Source: Gammaproteobacteria bacterium
Lineage (GTDB): Bacteria; Pseudomonadota; Gammaproteobacteria; Eutrophobiales; Eutrophobiaceae
Assembly: GCA_021773235.1 (NCBI GenBank)
Contig: JAJFKL010000007.1
Span: forward strand, 1 to 34,826
DNA: 34,826 nt
Direction of reading: 5' to 3'
The translations under genes were made by a program, and so were the position numbers. Shown in pieces: positions 16,610 through 26,969 of the stretch (the first letter of the stretch is position 1; each line of letters starts with the position of its first letter). The notes beneath the pieces were generated by a model. That model searched no databases. It worked only from the letters and a program-made list of their open reading frames with translations, and was not told the DNA's origin.

Positions 16610-16909
16610 ATGAAATTATTTATCACTTTATTCCTATCGCTTGTACTCTGTAACGCCTCTTTTGCTGAAGCTAGTTCTAATGGTGGAGATGGCTTTAGAG
16701 ACACCGCTGCTAAATATCAGGAAAAGGCAAAAAAATACGATGATAGTGGAAAGCATGATATTGCACGTTTGTACGAAAGGATGGCAAAAATAAAATTAGA
16801 TGCCGCTAGTAAAGCTGACCAAGGCGATTGGGATGATATCGATTGGTCTGAATATCATGAGATCGAAGGTAAAATAGCTATATTAAAAAGTCATAAAAAA
16901 AGGGGCTAA
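16610..16909 (+). CDS. Small secreted charged protein, function unknown
   Basis: A 99-aa protein with a clean signal peptide (1-19, ending SFA) and a mature part rich in Lys, Asp and Ala. The segment KYQEKAKKYDDSGKHDIARLYERMAKIKLDAA reads as a long helix or a single TPR-like helical hairpin. No cysteines remain after cleavage. The start is well supported by AGGAG 9 bases before the ATG. Its stop codon lies inside the stem of a bidirectional terminator shared with pnp. It does not match a family I can name. Confidence 0.7.
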   Translation: MKLFITLFLSLVLCNASFAEASSNGGDGFRDTAAKYQEKAKKYDDSGKHDIARLYERMAKIKLDAASKADQGDWDDIDWSEYHEIEGKIAILKSHKKRG

Positions 16910-16919
16910 TAAGCCCCTT
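16895..16919. terminator. Bidirectional terminator between the 99-aa gene and pnp
   Basis: 8-bp stem AAGGGGCT/AGCCCCTT with a 4-base loop. On the minus strand it is followed by a run of T (plus-strand A7 at 16895-16901), ideal for ending pnp, whose stop is 26 bases away. On the plus strand it has a CTTTCT tail. The plus-strand gene's TAA (16907-16909) is inside the hairpin. Confidence 0.85.
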
Positions 16920-16944
16920 CTTTCTAACTTAATGTTAATCTAGC

Positions 16945-19047
16945 CTATTCACTAGCCTCTGCTACTTCATGTACCGCCTTCATGCTAAGTCGGACACGAC
17001 CTTGGCGATCAACTTCAAGTACCTTGACCTGCACCATATCGCCTTCGCTGAGTTTATCGCTGACATTTTCAACTCGTTCTTCACAAATTTGTGAAATATG
17101 TACCAGACCGTCTTTACCAGGCAAGATATTCACAAAAGCACCAAAATCCATTAGCTTAGCTACTTTGCCTTCGTATATTTTACCAACTTCGATATCGGCT
17201 GTAATTTGTTCAACACGTTTTAATGCTGCATCACCGGCAGCTTTATCAGTAGCAGCAATCTTAACCACGCCATCATCATCAATATCAATTGTAGCGCCGG
17301 TTTCTTCAGTGATTGCTCGGATTGTTGCGCCACCTTTACCAATGACATCACGAATTTTATCTGGATGAATCTTTATGGTGGTTATGCGAGGTGCAAATTC
17401 TGACATTTCTTCATTATGAACCTTTAACACATCATTCATTTTGCCCAGAATATGCAATCGACCTTCTTTAGCTTGCGTCAAAGCGACTTCCATAATTTCT
17501 TTGGTTATACCATCAATTTTGATATCCATTTGTAAAGCAGTGATACCATTTTCAGAACCGGCTACCTTGAAGTCCATATCACCTAAGTGATCTTCATCGC
17601 CCATAATGTCAGAAAGAACAACAAACTTGTCTTCTTCTTTAATCAAGCCCATTGCAATACCTGCTACAGGGGCATCCAGCTCAACGCCTGCATCCATTAA
17701 TGCCAAACTACTACCACAAACGGAAGCCATAGAACTTGAACCATTGGATTCGGTGATTTCAGAAACAACACGAATAGAATATGGGAATGCTTCCATATCA
17801 GGCATAACGCCTAAAATACCTCGTTTTGCTAAACGACCGTGACCAATCTCACGACGTTTTGGTGTGCCAACACGACCAGTTTCATTTACGCAAAATGGAG
17901 GGAAATTGTAATGGAACATAAAAGGATCTTTATAAGAGCCTTCAATAGCATCAATGATTTGTGAATCACGTTGTGTACCTAAGGTAACGACAACAATCGC
18001 CTGTGTTTCACCTCGAGTGAATAATGCTGAACCGTGAGTACGTGGCAAAATGCCCGTTTCAACAGTTATCGGACGTATTGTTTTTGAATCACGACCATCG
18101 ATACGATTCTCACCAGATAATACACTGCTGCGAACAATATGACTTTCGAGTGCTTCTATTTCACCTGCAATCACACCGCCTGACCATTGAGGGTCTTCGC
18201 CTTCTGTCATGCCTTCAACAACTTCTTTCTTAATTTCACTTAAACGTTCTTTACGTTCAAGCTTGTCTTGAATGCTATAGGCTTCACGCACTAAATCACC
18301 CGCACGCGATTGAACTTCATTGCCAAGTGCTTCGTCTTTTTCCTTTGCAGTCCAATTCCAAGACTTAGTGTTTGCGTCTGCAGCCAAAGCCTTGATATTT
18401 TCAATAACAACTTGAAATTGATCATGACCAAACATAACAGCGCCTAGCATAATATCTTCAGATAATTGCTTCGCTTCAGATTCAACCATTAGCACTGATG
18501 TATCTGTACCGGCAACAACCAATTCTAGTTGTGAATCTTCTAATGCAGCATGTGATGGATTGAGTACATACTCTCCATCAATGTAACCAACACGTGCAGC
18601 GCCTACAGGACCACTAAAAGGTGCGCCAGAAAGACTTATTGCTGCTGAAGCACCAATAATTGCAGGGATATCAGGATCAACTTCAGGGTCAAGTGACATG
18701 ACTGTCACAATGATTTGAATCTCATTCTTAAATCCTTTCGGGAAAAGAGGTCGAATAGGACGATCAATTAAGCGACAAGTTAAAGTCTCTTTCTCTGATG
18801 GACGACCTTCCCGTTTAAAAAAGCCACCCGGTATTTTACCTGCAGCATAAGTTTTTTCCTGATAATCAACGGTTAAAGGAAAAAAGTCTTGCCCTTCTCT
18901 CGCTTCCTTTTTAGCAACACAGGTGACCAGTAAAACTGTGTCTCCCATACTAACCATAACAGCGCCGGATGCTTGTCTAGCGACTCTACCTGTTTCTAAT
19001 GTGACTTTTCGATTACCGAATTGAAATTCTTTAGTTACCACGCTCAT
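16945..19047 (-). CDS. pnp: Polynucleotide phosphorylase
   Basis: 3'-5' phosphorolytic exoribonuclease, a trimer and a core component of the RNA degradosome. The 700-aa protein has the standard order: first RNase PH domain (about 10-145), helical linker, second RNase PH domain (about 310-540) with [13 protein letters not shown]-type and [13 protein letters not shown] segments and the [19 protein letters not shown] active-site block, then a KH domain with [15 protein letters not shown] and a C-terminal S1 domain ([19 protein letters not shown]). It follows rpsO with a terminator between them, the usual arrangement in which part of the transcription reads through. Confidence 0.98.
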   Translation of the reverse strand: MSVVTKEFQFGNRKVTLETGRVARQASGAVMVSMGDTVLLVTCVAKKEAREGQDFFPLTVDYQEKTYAAGKIPGGFFKREGRPSEKETLTCRLIDRPIRPLFPKGFKNEIQIIVTVMSLDPEVDPDIPAIIGASAAISLSGAPFSGPVGAARVGYIDGEYVLNPSHAALEDSQLELVVAGTDTSVLMVESEAKQLSEDIMLGAVMFGHDQFQVVIENIKALAADANTKSWNWTAKEKDEALGNEVQSRAGDLVREAYSIQDKLERKERLSEIKKEVVEGMTEGEDPQWSGGVIAGEIEALESHIVRSSVLSGENRIDGRDSKTIRPITVETGILPRTHGSALFTRGETQAIVVVTLGTQRDSQIIDAIEGSYKDPFMFHYNFPPFCVNETGRVGTPKRREIGHGRLAKRGILGVMPDMEAFPYSIRVVSEITESNGSSSMASVCGSSLALMDAGVELDAPVAGIAMGLIKEEDKFVVLSDIMGDEDHLGDMDFKVAGSENGITALQMDIKIDGITKEIMEVALTQAKEGRLHILGKMNDVLKVHNEEMSEFAPRITTIKIHPDKIRDVIGKGGATIRAITEETGATIDIDDDGVVKIAATDKAAGDAALKRVEQITADIEVGKIYEGKVAKLMDFGAFVNILPGKDGLVHISQICEERVENVSDKLSEGDMVQVKVLEVDRQGRVRLSMKAVHEVAEASE

Positions 19048-19112
19048 GGATTTTCCCTAACAAAGTAATGTTGATGTTGATTTAAAATGATTTTGAAATT
19101 ATAAAAACATTA

Positions 19113-19132
19113 AAACCCGCAGTAGCGGGTTT
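19113..19132 (-). terminator. Intrinsic terminator between rpsO and pnp
   Basis: 8-bp stem AAACCCGC/GCGGGTTT with a 4-base loop; on the minus strand the tail is TAATGTTTTTAT. It lies 44 bases past rpsO. Partial readthrough to pnp is expected, as in E. coli. Confidence 0.8.
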
Positions 19133-19175
19133 AATTGATATCGTTTCTTTAAAATGGCAAGTGCCAAAAAGAAGT

Positions 19176-19445
19176 TTATTTACGCAGACCAAGACGGCCT
19201 ATCAAATCGCGATAGCGATTCAGGTCTTTGTCTTTTAGATAATCAAGCAATTTACGTCGTTGATTAATCATTCGTAGCAGACCTTGTCTTGAATGATGGT
19301 CTTTACTGTGATCTTTGAAATGCCCTGATAGATCAGTAATGCGAGAGGTCAGCAATGCCACCTGTACTTCTGGAGATCCGGTGTCGTTTGAACCACGCTG
19401 ATAATCTTTGACTATTCCTGCTTTCTGCTCACAACTAATTGCCAT
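19176..19445 (-). CDS. rpsO: 30S ribosomal protein S15
   Basis: Primary 16S-binding protein of the 30S platform. The 89-aa sequence shows [20 protein letters not shown], the [19 protein letters not shown] segment and the [15 protein letters not shown] ending, all standard. A GGGAG lies upstream of the ATG. A separate promoter precedes it (19492-19520), so it can be transcribed independently of the nusA-infB-truB genes. Confidence 0.98.
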   Translation of the reverse strand: MAISCEQKAGIVKDYQRGSNDTGSPEVQVALLTSRITDLSGHFKDHSKDHHSRQGLLRMINQRRKLLDYLKDKDLNRYRDLIGRLGLRK

Positions 19446-19491
19446 TTTCTATATGCTCCCGCAAACTCTACTGATATCAAAATTCGCGCGT

Positions 19492-19520
19492 ATTGTACCC
19501 GCGCATATCCTCTCTAACAA
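19492..19520 (-). promoter_or_regulatory. Promoter of rpsO
   Basis: On the minus strand: -35 TTGTTA (4/6), a 17-base spacer, -10 TACAAT (5/6), then a GC-rich discriminator (ACGCGCG) of the kind seen at stringently controlled ribosomal promoters. The start would lie about 40 bases upstream of rpsO. Confidence 0.6.
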
Positions 19521-19543
19521 GCGAAACATCACTTTGTTTCAGC

Positions 19544-20482
19544 TCAGCCTCTTGCCGGTGTTTCTAACTTATTAATCAATCGCTTAGGAGCAACCCGTCC
19601 ATCCTCTGTCACTTCGCCCAAACCAAGAAAATTAGCAGAATGATCATAAATTCTCAATCGACCTGATTTAGGCAGTCCTGAAGCAGTAACCGTTTGCCCC
19701 TGACAGAGATAATATGCCACACCCTCAGATAAACGAACCTCGGGCATATCTTTCAATGCGGTATCCATAGGTAATAGCAGTTTATCGAGTTGTTCGAGTC
19801 CCTTTTCAGCAACTGTTTGTAATTGCGCTTGTGTCACCATCTGTGATTCATGGAAAGGGCCTGCTCCTAATCGTCGTAAGGAAAGAATATGGGCCCCACA
19901 AGTTAGTTCATTACCAATATCTTCTGCCAAAGTTCTAATATAGGTTCCTTTCGTACAGAACACCTCTATCTCGAACTCGTTATTCTTATAATCAAGCAGG
20001 TCGATTCTATGAATGGTGATTTTTCTTGCTTTACGTTCTACTTCAACACCTTTATAAGCAAGCTCATAGAGTCGTTTTCCATTTTGCTTTAGCGCCGAAT
20101 ACATTGGCGGAACTTGTTCTATATCACCCGTAAACTTAGTGCAGGCCTGTCTTATATCAGTCTCAGACAAATCAGGCACTGGTTTTTCTACGAGTATTTC
20201 GCCATCCGCATCTCCAGTTGTGGTCGTGGTGCCTAATCGACACTTTGCCCGATAAGTTTTACTCGAATCTAATAGATAAGCAGAAACCTTAGTTGCTTCG
20301 CCCAAGCATATAGGCAATAAACCAGTCGCAGGCACATCAAGATTGCCGGTATGGCCTGCTTTATTGGCGTTATACATTCGTTTTACATGCTGCAAGGCAC
20401 CGTTGGAACTCATGCCAGCAGGTTTATCCAGCACTAAAATACCATTGATATCTCGACCACGTTTTTTTGGAGATCTACCCAT
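19544..20482 (-). CDS. truB: tRNA pseudouridine(55) synthase
   Basis: Makes the universal pseudouridine 55 in the T-loop of tRNAs. I start it at the ATG at 20482 (312 aa, MGRSPKKRGRDINGILVLDKP), matching the family N-terminus and overlapping the rbfA stop by 8 bases; the open frame extends further upstream but with non-family sequence. The catalytic Asp is D49 in GHTGNLDVPATG, where most TruB proteins read LDPLATG, so the Pro after the Asp and the next Leu are replaced. SKTYRAKCRLG, TGDADGEI, the VPPMYSALKQNGKRLYELA motif and GTYIRTLAEDIG follow, then a C-terminal PUA-type domain. Confidence 0.95.
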   Translation of the reverse strand: MGRSPKKRGRDINGILVLDKPAGMSSNGALQHVKRMYNANKAGHTGNLDVPATGLLPICLGEATKVSAYLLDSSKTYRAKCRLGTTTTTGDADGEILVEKPVPDLSETDIRQACTKFTGDIEQVPPMYSALKQNGKRLYELAYKGVEVERKARKITIHRIDLLDYKNNEFEIEVFCTKGTYIRTLAEDIGNELTCGAHILSLRRLGAGPFHESQMVTQAQLQTVAEKGLEQLDKLLLPMDTALKDMPEVRLSEGVAYYLCQGQTVTASGLPKSGRLRIYDHSANFLGLGEVTEDGRVAPKRLINKLETPARG

Positions 20483-20846
20483 CTGATTCACTTTCATCGT
20501 TATTACTAACGGAGTTAATAATGTCAGTAAGGCGCTGCGCACGCTCAATTGATTCATCATATTTGAAGTGTAACGATGGAACACTTCTTGTAGTCATCAT
20601 ACGTGAAAGCTCATGGCGAAAATGACCGGCGTGATCATTTATTTCTTTAACCAATTCTTCGTGTGAACCTTTATTATTAAACGAAGTAATATAAATGGTG
20701 GCATTATTTAAGTCTGGACTAACATCCACATTCGCTAACGTAATCATGCCATGTTCGTTCAATGGAAAATCGCGTTGAATAAGAACAGAGAGTTCTTCTT
20801 TAATAAACTGGGCTACGCGTTGGTGACGCCCAAATTCTTTCGGCAT
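20475..20846 (-). CDS. rbfA: Ribosome-binding factor A
   Basis: KH-fold factor that binds free 30S subunits and supports 16S 5'-end maturation and cold adaptation. The 123-aa protein starts MPKEFGRHQRVAQFIKEEL and has LANVDVSPDLNNATIYIT, LRH-like and LHFKYDESIERAQRLTDII motifs. It follows infB by 9 bases and overlaps truB, as expected in the operon. Confidence 0.96.
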   Translation of the reverse strand: MPKEFGRHQRVAQFIKEELSVLIQRDFPLNEHGMITLANVDVSPDLNNATIYITSFNNKGSHEELVKEINDHAGHFRHELSRMMTTRSVPSLHFKYDESIERAQRLTDIINSVSNNDESESDG

Positions 20847-20855
20847 GGCTAATGA

Positions 20856-23435
20856 CTAGATCTTACGTTCAACGCTGGTTCGTTCGAACACTTCGATCTG
20901 ATCGCCCGCCTGTACATCACTGTAATTTTTCACGCCGATGCCACAATCCATCCCTGACTTGACTTCATTAACGTCATCTTTGAAACGACGCAAGGATTCT
21001 AGTTCTCCCTCATATATAACGACATTGTCGCGTAAGACACGAATAGGATTATTTCGATTAACACGGCCTGTTGTCACCATACAACCCGCTATATCACCAA
21101 ATTTTGGTGATCTGAAAACTTCTCTAACTTCTGCAACACCGGTTATCTCTTCTCGGATCTCAGGAGATAGCATGCCACTAAGTGCTGCTTTAACATCGTC
21201 AATAAGATCGTAAATAATACTGTAATACCGCAGGTCAATACCTTCTGCATCTATTAATTTACGTGCGCTTGCATCAGCCCGAACATTAAATCCCATGACG
21301 ACACCACTAGATGCCATAGCAAGATTGATATCAGACTCTGTGATTCCACCAACACCACTGCTAATAATATTTACTTTTACTTCATCATTGCTCAATCGTG
21401 TTAATGCATCGACTAACGCTTCTGATGAACCCTGTACATCGGCTTTAATAAGCAGGTTTAGTGAAGCAACTTCACCTTCCTGCATCTGATTCATCACATT
21501 TTCAAGTTTAGAAGCACGTTGTTGTGCCATTTTCGTTTCACGATATTTCCCTTGTCTGAAGAGTGCAATTTCCCGCGCTTTCTTTTCATCAGGTACTACC
21601 AGCATCTCATCACCCGCATTAGGTGTGCCTGACAAACCCAACACCTCGACTGGTGTAGAGGGTCCCGCTGAAGTCACTTCAGACCCACTATCATCAATCA
21701 TCGCCCTGACACGGCCAAACTCATGCCCACTTAAAACAATATCACCTTTCTTAAGCATCCCATTTTGAACAAGAAGACTCGCAATAGGTCCACGTCCTTT
21801 ATCCAAACGAGACTCAATAACAGCACCTGATGCCGGACCAGTTTCTATCGCCTTTAACTCAAGAATCTCAGTTTGTAATAAAACACTTTCTAATAAATCA
21901 TCAACACCTTCACCAGTCAGTGCAGAGACAGGTATAAATTGTGTATCACCACCCCAACTTTCCGGAATAACTTCAAATTTCGATAATTCTTGTTTAACAC
22001 GTTCCGGATCAGCATTTTCTTTATCCATCTTATTAACAGCAATGATGATAGGAACATCACCTGCTTTAGCATGTTTTACAGCTTCCTCAGTCTGCGGCAT
22101 CACACCATCATCAGCGGCGACAACAACAATGACCAAATCAGTCACTTTTGCACCACGTGCCCTCATAGCAGTAAACGCTTCGTGTCCAGGTGTATCCAGA
22201 AAGGTGATATCACCATTATCTGTAGTCACCCGATAAGCGCCTATATGCTGGGTAATTCCACCAGCTTCGCCAGCAGCGACCTTGGTACGTCGAATATAAT
22301 CTAGTAATGATGTCTTACCATGATCAACATGCCCCATGATGGTAACAACCGGCGCACGAGAGACCTGATCGCCGTCTTGCTGGGCGGCCTGAATCATTTC
22401 TTCTTCTAATGCATTATCTTTTTGAAATTTAGGCTTATGCCCCATCTCTTCAACAACAATACCCGCTGTATCTTGGTCAATGGTTTGATTGATCGTTGCC
22501 ATAGTGCCCAGACCCATCATCACTTTTACTACTTCAGAACCTTTGACCGACATGCGTTGAGCCAGCTCAGCGACCGTTATGCTTTCCGGCACTTCAATGT
22601 CCTTAACAACCGGTGCTGTTGGCATTTCGAACCCGTGTTGATTATCCCCAGATTGATGGATTACTGGCGTATGTCTGGCCTTTTTACGTCTTCTGCCAGA
22701 ACCTTTGCTAGCAACATGTAATTCTTGTCGTCCGTGCCGAGCCTTTTCTTTACGTGCCTTTTCTTTATTACTTGGCGGTTTAGCAGCTTCTTTTACTACT
22801 GGCGGCTGTACAACCGGTGCTGCTTCAACAACTTCTGGTGTTTTAGCAACTTGCTCCTCTACAGGGGCTACGTTCTCCGCTTGAATACTTGTTTCTACTT
22901 CAGCGCTTTCAATCTGCGCATCCGCTACAGGCTCAGATTCAGTTTCTACTATTTCTTCTTCTGCAATTGTTTCTTCAACAACAGGAGCTTCATTTTGGGT
23001 TTCAACAACTTTTTCCTCAGCCTCAATCGCTTGCTGTTGTTGTTCAAGTTCTGCTGCTGCCTTTTCTTCGACTAATTTTGCGGCTTCTTCTTCCTGCTTT
23101 AAGGTTTCAGCAACATCACCACGTTTTGCATAGGTGCGACGTTTGCGAAATTCAATATTTACTGTTTTTGAGCGAGGTTTTGCCCTGCCCTGAGTCGCCA
23201 CAGGCACTTTAAGTTCACTGACTGTTTTACGTCGTAAAGTAATTTTGCGTGGTTCAGAATCTTCATCTTTTCCATGCTTTTTCCTTAAAAACCCCAATAA
23301 CACAGACTTTTCCGAATCGGTAATAACCTCTTCAGCTTTTTTATTGGGAAGTCCGGCCTCAACTAGTTGTTCCTGTATGCGTTCTACAGACACACCGACA
23401 TCGTTGGCAAACTCACTGATAGTAACTTCAGGCAT
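20856..23435 (-). CDS. infB: Translation initiation factor IF-2
   Basis: GTPase that brings formyl-Met-tRNA to the 30S subunit and promotes 50S joining. The 859-aa protein has an N-terminal IF2_N domain (about 1-50), a long charged linker rich in Glu, Ala and Val (about 100-230), a basic KARHTPV segment, then the G domain: GHVDHGKT (368-375), DTPGHEAFT and NKMDK. Domains II, III and the fMet-binding C-domain follow, ending with [22 protein letters not shown]. Its ATG overlaps the nusA stop by one base (TAATG). Confidence 0.98.
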   Translation of the reverse strand: MPEVTISEFANDVGVSVERIQEQLVEAGLPNKKAEEVITDSEKSVLLGFLRKKHGKDEDSEPRKITLRRKTVSELKVPVATQGRAKPRSKTVNIEFRKRRTYAKRGDVAETLKQEEEAAKLVEEKAAAELEQQQQAIEAEEKVVETQNEAPVVEETIAEEEIVETESEPVADAQIESAEVETSIQAENVAPVEEQVAKTPEVVEAAPVVQPPVVKEAAKPPSNKEKARKEKARHGRQELHVASKGSGRRRKKARHTPVIHQSGDNQHGFEMPTAPVVKDIEVPESITVAELAQRMSVKGSEVVKVMMGLGTMATINQTIDQDTAGIVVEEMGHKPKFQKDNALEEEMIQAAQQDGDQVSRAPVVTIMGHVDHGKTSLLDYIRRTKVAAGEAGGITQHIGAYRVTTDNGDITFLDTPGHEAFTAMRARGAKVTDLVIVVVAADDGVMPQTEEAVKHAKAGDVPIIIAVNKMDKENADPERVKQELSKFEVIPESWGGDTQFIPVSALTGEGVDDLLESVLLQTEILELKAIETGPASGAVIESRLDKGRGPIASLLVQNGMLKKGDIVLSGHEFGRVRAMIDDSGSEVTSAGPSTPVEVLGLSGTPNAGDEMLVVPDEKKAREIALFRQGKYRETKMAQQRASKLENVMNQMQEGEVASLNLLIKADVQGSSEALVDALTRLSNDEVKVNIISSGVGGITESDINLAMASSGVVMGFNVRADASARKLIDAEGIDLRYYSIIYDLIDDVKAALSGMLSPEIREEITGVAEVREVFRSPKFGDIAGCMVTTGRVNRNNPIRVLRDNVVIYEGELESLRRFKDDVNEVKSGMDCGIGVKNYSDVQAGDQIEVFERTSVERKI

Positions 23436-24955
23436 TAATTAGCACTCTCACTATTAGATTCTTCTGATTCAAACCATGGTATACGTGCAGTCATGATTAA
23501 TTCACCGGCACGATCTTTATCTATACCCGTTATATCCATTAATTCATCAACGGATTGTTCTGCTAAATCTTCCATGCATATAACACCTTTACTAGCCAAT
23601 TCAAAAGCCAAGGTCTCATCCATACCATCCATAGTCAGCAAATCTTCTGCAGGCTTTTCATCGCCAAGCTTTTCTTCATTAGCAATGGCACGTGTCAGCA
23701 TAATATCCTTGGCACGTTCACGTAGTTCATTCACTAAATCATCATCAAACTCTTCGATGGCCAACATTTCTTTCTCTGGCACATAGGCAACTTCTTCGAT
23801 ACTCGAAAATCCTTCTTGCACCAGAATAATGGCAACCTCTTCGTCAACGCCAAGATGCTCCTTAAACATGGCAGATAAGGTATCAGCTTCCGCTTCACTT
23901 TTTTCATCCGCTTGTTCAACGGACATAACGTTTAGTTCCCAATCAGTCAATTCGCTGGCGAGCTTAACGTTTTGCCCACCTCTGCCTATCGCTTGAGATA
24001 GATTCTCTTCGGCGACAGCGACATCCATGGTGTGTGCATCTTCATCGACCATGATCGAGGCAACTTCTGCTGGGGCCATAGCATTGATAACAAATTGAGC
24101 CGGATTGTCATCCCAGAGAATAATATCAACACGTTCACCACCCAGTTCATTCGAAACTGCTTGCACTCGCGAGCCGCGCATACCGACACAAGCACCGATA
24201 GGGTCAATTCTCGGATCATTCGCCTTTACGGCAATCTTGGCTCTGGCGCCAGGGTCTCTTGCACCATTTATGATATCAATCATACCTTCATTGATTTCAG
24301 GCACTTCAATTTTAAATAATTCAATCAAGAGTTCAGGAGCGGTACGGCTTAAAAATAATTGCGGTCCGCGTGTTATCTCTGGTTTGACCTCTTTCAAATA
24401 GGCTCGAATACGATCGCCAGGACGAACCGCTTCTCGTGGGATCAAGTCTTCTCTAGGAATAAATGCCTCTGCATTATTACCCAAGTCCATAATTACACCA
24501 CTTCGTTCGGAGCGTTTAACAACGCCACTCACCATCTCGCCAACACGATCCTCATAAGCATCGATGACCTGAGCACGCTCAGCTTCACGAACCTTTTGTA
24601 CAATTACCTGTTTCGCTGCTTGGGCTGCAATACGACCAAATTCTACAGACGGCATAGGCTCTTCTATAAATTGGCCTATCTCGATGTCAGATTGTTTTTC
24701 TTTTGCATCTTTTAAACTGACCTGTCTGGTTGGCGCTTCTAATGACTCAGGCTCATCATCGACCACTTCCCAACAACGGAAGGTGTCATAGTCGCCAGTT
24801 TCACGGTCAATGCTGACGCGTGATTCAATATCTTCTCGATTACGTTTTTTGGTTGCACTTGCGAGGGCAAGTTCAATAGCTTCAAAAATGATATCTTTAG
24901 CGACACCTTTTTCGTTACAAACAACATCAACAACCATTAAAATTTCTTTGTTCAT
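23435..24955 (-). CDS. nusA: Transcription termination/antitermination factor NusA
   Basis: Binds RNA polymerase and modulates pausing, intrinsic termination and antitermination. The 506-aa protein has the N-terminal RNAP-binding domain ([18 protein letters not shown]), an S1 domain ([21 protein letters not shown]), two KH domains ([17 protein letters not shown] and the [15 protein letters not shown] block), and two C-terminal acidic repeats as in E. coli NusA. It follows rimP by 20 bases and overlaps infB. In E. coli NusA represses its own operon by acting on leader terminators; an analogous hairpin precedes rimP here. Confidence 0.98.
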   Translation of the reverse strand: MNKEILMVVDVVCNEKGVAKDIIFEAIELALASATKKRNREDIESRVSIDRETGDYDTFRCWEVVDDEPESLEAPTRQVSLKDAKEKQSDIEIGQFIEEPMPSVEFGRIAAQAAKQVIVQKVREAERAQVIDAYEDRVGEMVSGVVKRSERSGVIMDLGNNAEAFIPREDLIPREAVRPGDRIRAYLKEVKPEITRGPQLFLSRTAPELLIELFKIEVPEINEGMIDIINGARDPGARAKIAVKANDPRIDPIGACVGMRGSRVQAVSNELGGERVDIILWDDNPAQFVINAMAPAEVASIMVDEDAHTMDVAVAEENLSQAIGRGGQNVKLASELTDWELNVMSVEQADEKSEAEADTLSAMFKEHLGVDEEVAIILVQEGFSSIEEVAYVPEKEMLAIEEFDDDLVNELRERAKDIMLTRAIANEEKLGDEKPAEDLLTMDGMDETLAFELASKGVICMEDLAEQSVDELMDITGIDKDRAGELIMTARIPWFESEESNSESAN

Positions 24956-24975
24956 TTAATCTACCGTTTAATAAA

Positions 24976-25431
24976 TCAAAACTGTGGAACCAATCGAGCA
25001 CGTTCTATTAATCTGAATGGCACTTTGTATTCCTCATCTTCACAGTCAATGACAACTTCTTCTTCATCAACTGCATTTAAAACTCCAATAAAACGTTTCC
25101 TGCCGTTAAGTTTTTCATATAGCTTGACCTTAACTGTTTCACCAATGAACTTTTTATACTGCTCTATGGTAAACAATGGTCTGTCCAGTCCTGGTGATGA
25201 TACTTCCAGGTCATAGTGACCAGAGATTGGATCTTCAACATCCAATATTCCAGTAAGCTGACGACTTACTGCTACACAATCATCAACGTCAATGCCGCCT
25301 TCCTTATCGATATAGACACGTAATATCGAGCCATTACCATTTTGAGTAAGCTCAATGCCCAATAATTCATAACCAATTGCCGCCACTTCTGGCTCGAACA
25401 AATCGAGTAAGGCTTGATTTTGTCTATACAT
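24976..25431 (-). CDS. rimP: Ribosome maturation factor RimP
   Basis: Needed for 30S maturation. The protein has DVDDCVAVSRQLTGILDVEDPI and LEVSSPGLDRPLF, the strongest family blocks. I start it at the ATG at 25431 (151 aa, MYRQNQALLDLFEPEV), which aligns with E. coli RimP; an upstream in-frame GTG would put the start inside a terminator hairpin. No Shine-Dalgarno is visible before this ATG and the hairpin's U-tract lies directly upstream, so translation may depend on unstructured leader or on rates of hairpin melting. First protein gene of rimP-nusA-infB-rbfA-truB-rpsO-pnp. Confidence 0.94.
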   Translation of the reverse strand: MYRQNQALLDLFEPEVAAIGYELLGIELTQNGNGSILRVYIDKEGGIDVDDCVAVSRQLTGILDVEDPISGHYDLEVSSPGLDRPLFTIEQYKKFIGETVKVKLYEKLNGRKRFIGVLNAVDEEEVVIDCEDEEYKVPFRLIERARLVPQF

Positions 25432-25440
25432 AAGTCGCAA

Positions 25441-25466
25441 ACAAAAAGTGGGCTCAAGGCCCACTT
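25441..25466 (-). terminator. Intrinsic terminator/attenuator in the rimP leader
   Basis: 8-bp stem AAGTGGGC/GCCCACTT with a short loop, followed on the minus strand by TTTGTTTG. It ends about 10 bases before the rimP start codon and lies downstream of a likely -10 (25493-25498), so transcripts from that promoter must pass it. Confidence 0.75.
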
Positions 25467-25492
25467 ATTAAAATCTAAAAATACGTGTGATA

Positions 25493-25498
25493 ATTATA
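25493..25498 (-). promoter_or_regulatory. Likely -10 element for rimP operon
   Basis: A perfect TATAAT on the minus strand, downstream of the tRNA terminator and about 60 bases upstream of rimP. No good -35 is found at 16-18 bases, so it may need an activator or be only one of the operon's promoters. Confidence 0.4.
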
Positions 25499-25604
25499 GC
25501 CAGTTTATATCTGGTCTGCTACATAACGACCTTATATAAGTAATTATCTCGTTACCCCCGCACATTGAAATCTTGCGGCCTACAAATACCACTCTTTACA
25601 TAGC

Positions 25605-25625
25605 AAAAAGCCCCTTAACAGGGGC
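25605..25625 (-). terminator. Terminator of the initiator tRNA transcript
   Basis: 6-bp stem GCCCCT/AGGGGC with a TAAC loop, followed on the minus strand by a T5 run (A5 at 25605-25609 on the plus strand). It lies 33 bases past the tRNA 3' end. Confidence 0.85.
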
Positions 25626-25657
25626 CTCAACTTTCTTTACCAATAATGTAAATAATT

Positions 25658-25734
<77 letters not shown>

Positions 25735-25747
25735 TCAGAGTGGGCGC

Positions 25748-25776
25748 ATAGTACAGGGCTAGATGATCATTTTCAA
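25748..25776 (-). promoter_or_regulatory. Promoter of the initiator tRNA gene
   Basis: On the minus strand: -35 TTGAAA (4/6), a 17-base spacer, -10 TACTAT (4/6), then the GC-rich discriminator GCGCCC typical of stringently controlled tRNA promoters. The transcript would begin about 7 bases before the mature 5' end. Confidence 0.65.
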
Positions 25777-25802
25777 GACACTTTATGCAATTGATTTAAT
25801 TG

Positions 25803-26885
25803 CTATAAGCCATGTTGGTTTAGCTGAATGGGAACCCGTTTTGAACCCCAGTTCCCATGGTCTGAATCAAAGACACCAGCACACGCCGAGTTGCACGATG
25901 GGCACTTTCCGGCTTGATCTAGAGACCACTCCTTAATCTCGTACCAATCACGAACAATTAATTCTGCTCCACATTCATAACAAAATGTCGTATCACCCTC
26001 TCGGTCGTGGACATTGCCTGTATAGACATATTTTAATCCATTCATAATGGCTATCGACCTTGCCCTATGCAAGGTCTGCAACGACGTCCTAGGTTTATCA
26101 CGCATCTTCCAATCAGGGTGAAATGCAGAAAAATGCAATGGCACATCTGTGCCTAATTCTGAAACGATCCATTCAGTCATTTGATTCAGTTCTTTATCGG
26201 AATCATTTTCGCCAGGGATAACTAGATTAGTGATTTCCAGCCAAACATCCGTTTCATGTTTGATATATTTCAGTGTCTCTAATACAACAGCAAGATGACT
26301 TCCTGTAATGCGGTGATAAAAACTTTCTGTAAATGCTTTTAAATCAATATTTACTGCATCAATACCTTTATAAAACTCTGCTCTAGGTTCTGGACAAACA
26401 TACCCCGCAGAGACAGCAATGGTTTTAATCTCATGTTCATTGCATGCCGCAGCTACATCAATTGCATATTCATGAAAGATAACCGGATCATTATAAGTAA
26501 AGGCAATACTTCTACACTTCGCGTTTTTTGCAGCTAGCGCAATGGCCTCAGGACTAGCAGAGTCTGCCAATGTATCCATCTCTCGGGACTTACTAATGTC
26601 CCAATTTTGACAAAATTTACAGGCGAGATTACAACCTGCTGTGCCAAATGAAAGAACCGATGTGCCTGGGTAGAAATGATTTAATGGTTTTTTTTCAACT
26701 GGGTCGATACAAAAGCCACTGGAGCGACCATACGTCGTTAAGACAATTTGATCTTCTTCACAGGCACGGACAAAACAGAGCCCACGCTGACCATTCTTTA
26801 ACTTGCATTCCCGTGGGCAAAGATCACACTGCACACGACCATTTTCAAGCATGTGCCAGTATTTAGTTTTAACAGTCGTTTCCAT
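25803..26885 (-). CDS. amrS: AmmeMemoRadiSam system radical SAM enzyme
   Basis: A 360-aa radical S-adenosylmethionine enzyme of the pyruvate formate-lyase activating type. The 4Fe-4S motif is C85-x3-C89-x2-C92 (CNLACKFC) followed by QNWDISKS. A cysteine cluster precedes it (C20, C23, C27, C37, C42) and a zinc-ribbon-like pair follows near the C-terminus (CYEC ... CPSC), so extra metal sites are likely. Family knowledge: such enzymes occur with Memo and AMMECR1 proteins; the substrate is unknown. The partner gene is divergent, 84 bases away, with the two starts facing a shared AT-rich gap. The cluster-and-ribbon layout is read by eye. Confidence 0.92.
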   Translation of the reverse strand: METTVKTKYWHMLENGRVQCDLCPRECKLKNGQRGLCFVRACEEDQIVLTTYGRSSGFCIDPVEKKPLNHFYPGTSVLSFGTAGCNLACKFCQNWDISKSREMDTLADSASPEAIALAAKNAKCRSIAFTYNDPVIFHEYAIDVAAACNEHEIKTIAVSAGYVCPEPRAEFYKGIDAVNIDLKAFTESFYHRITGSHLAVVLETLKYIKHETDVWLEITNLVIPGENDSDKELNQMTEWIVSELGTDVPLHFSAFHPDWKMRDKPRTSLQTLHRARSIAIMNGLKYVYTGNVHDREGDTTFCYECGAELIVRDWYEIKEWSLDQAGKCPSCNSACAGVFDSDHGNWGSKRVPIQLNQHGL

Positions 26886-26969
26886 CTATCGTCGTAACGC
26901 CCCTATTTCAATAACGTTCTTTTGATTTTAGTCCTATAATTTATTTATCAATATATAATTCTGGTCAAT

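Noticed and set aside
20483-20584. Longer N-terminus for truB
   Set aside because: The extra 34 residues are rbfA codons read in another frame; family alignment begins at the ATG at 20482.
25432-25464. Upstream GTG start for rimP
   Set aside because: It would begin inside a terminator hairpin and add eleven residues absent from the family.
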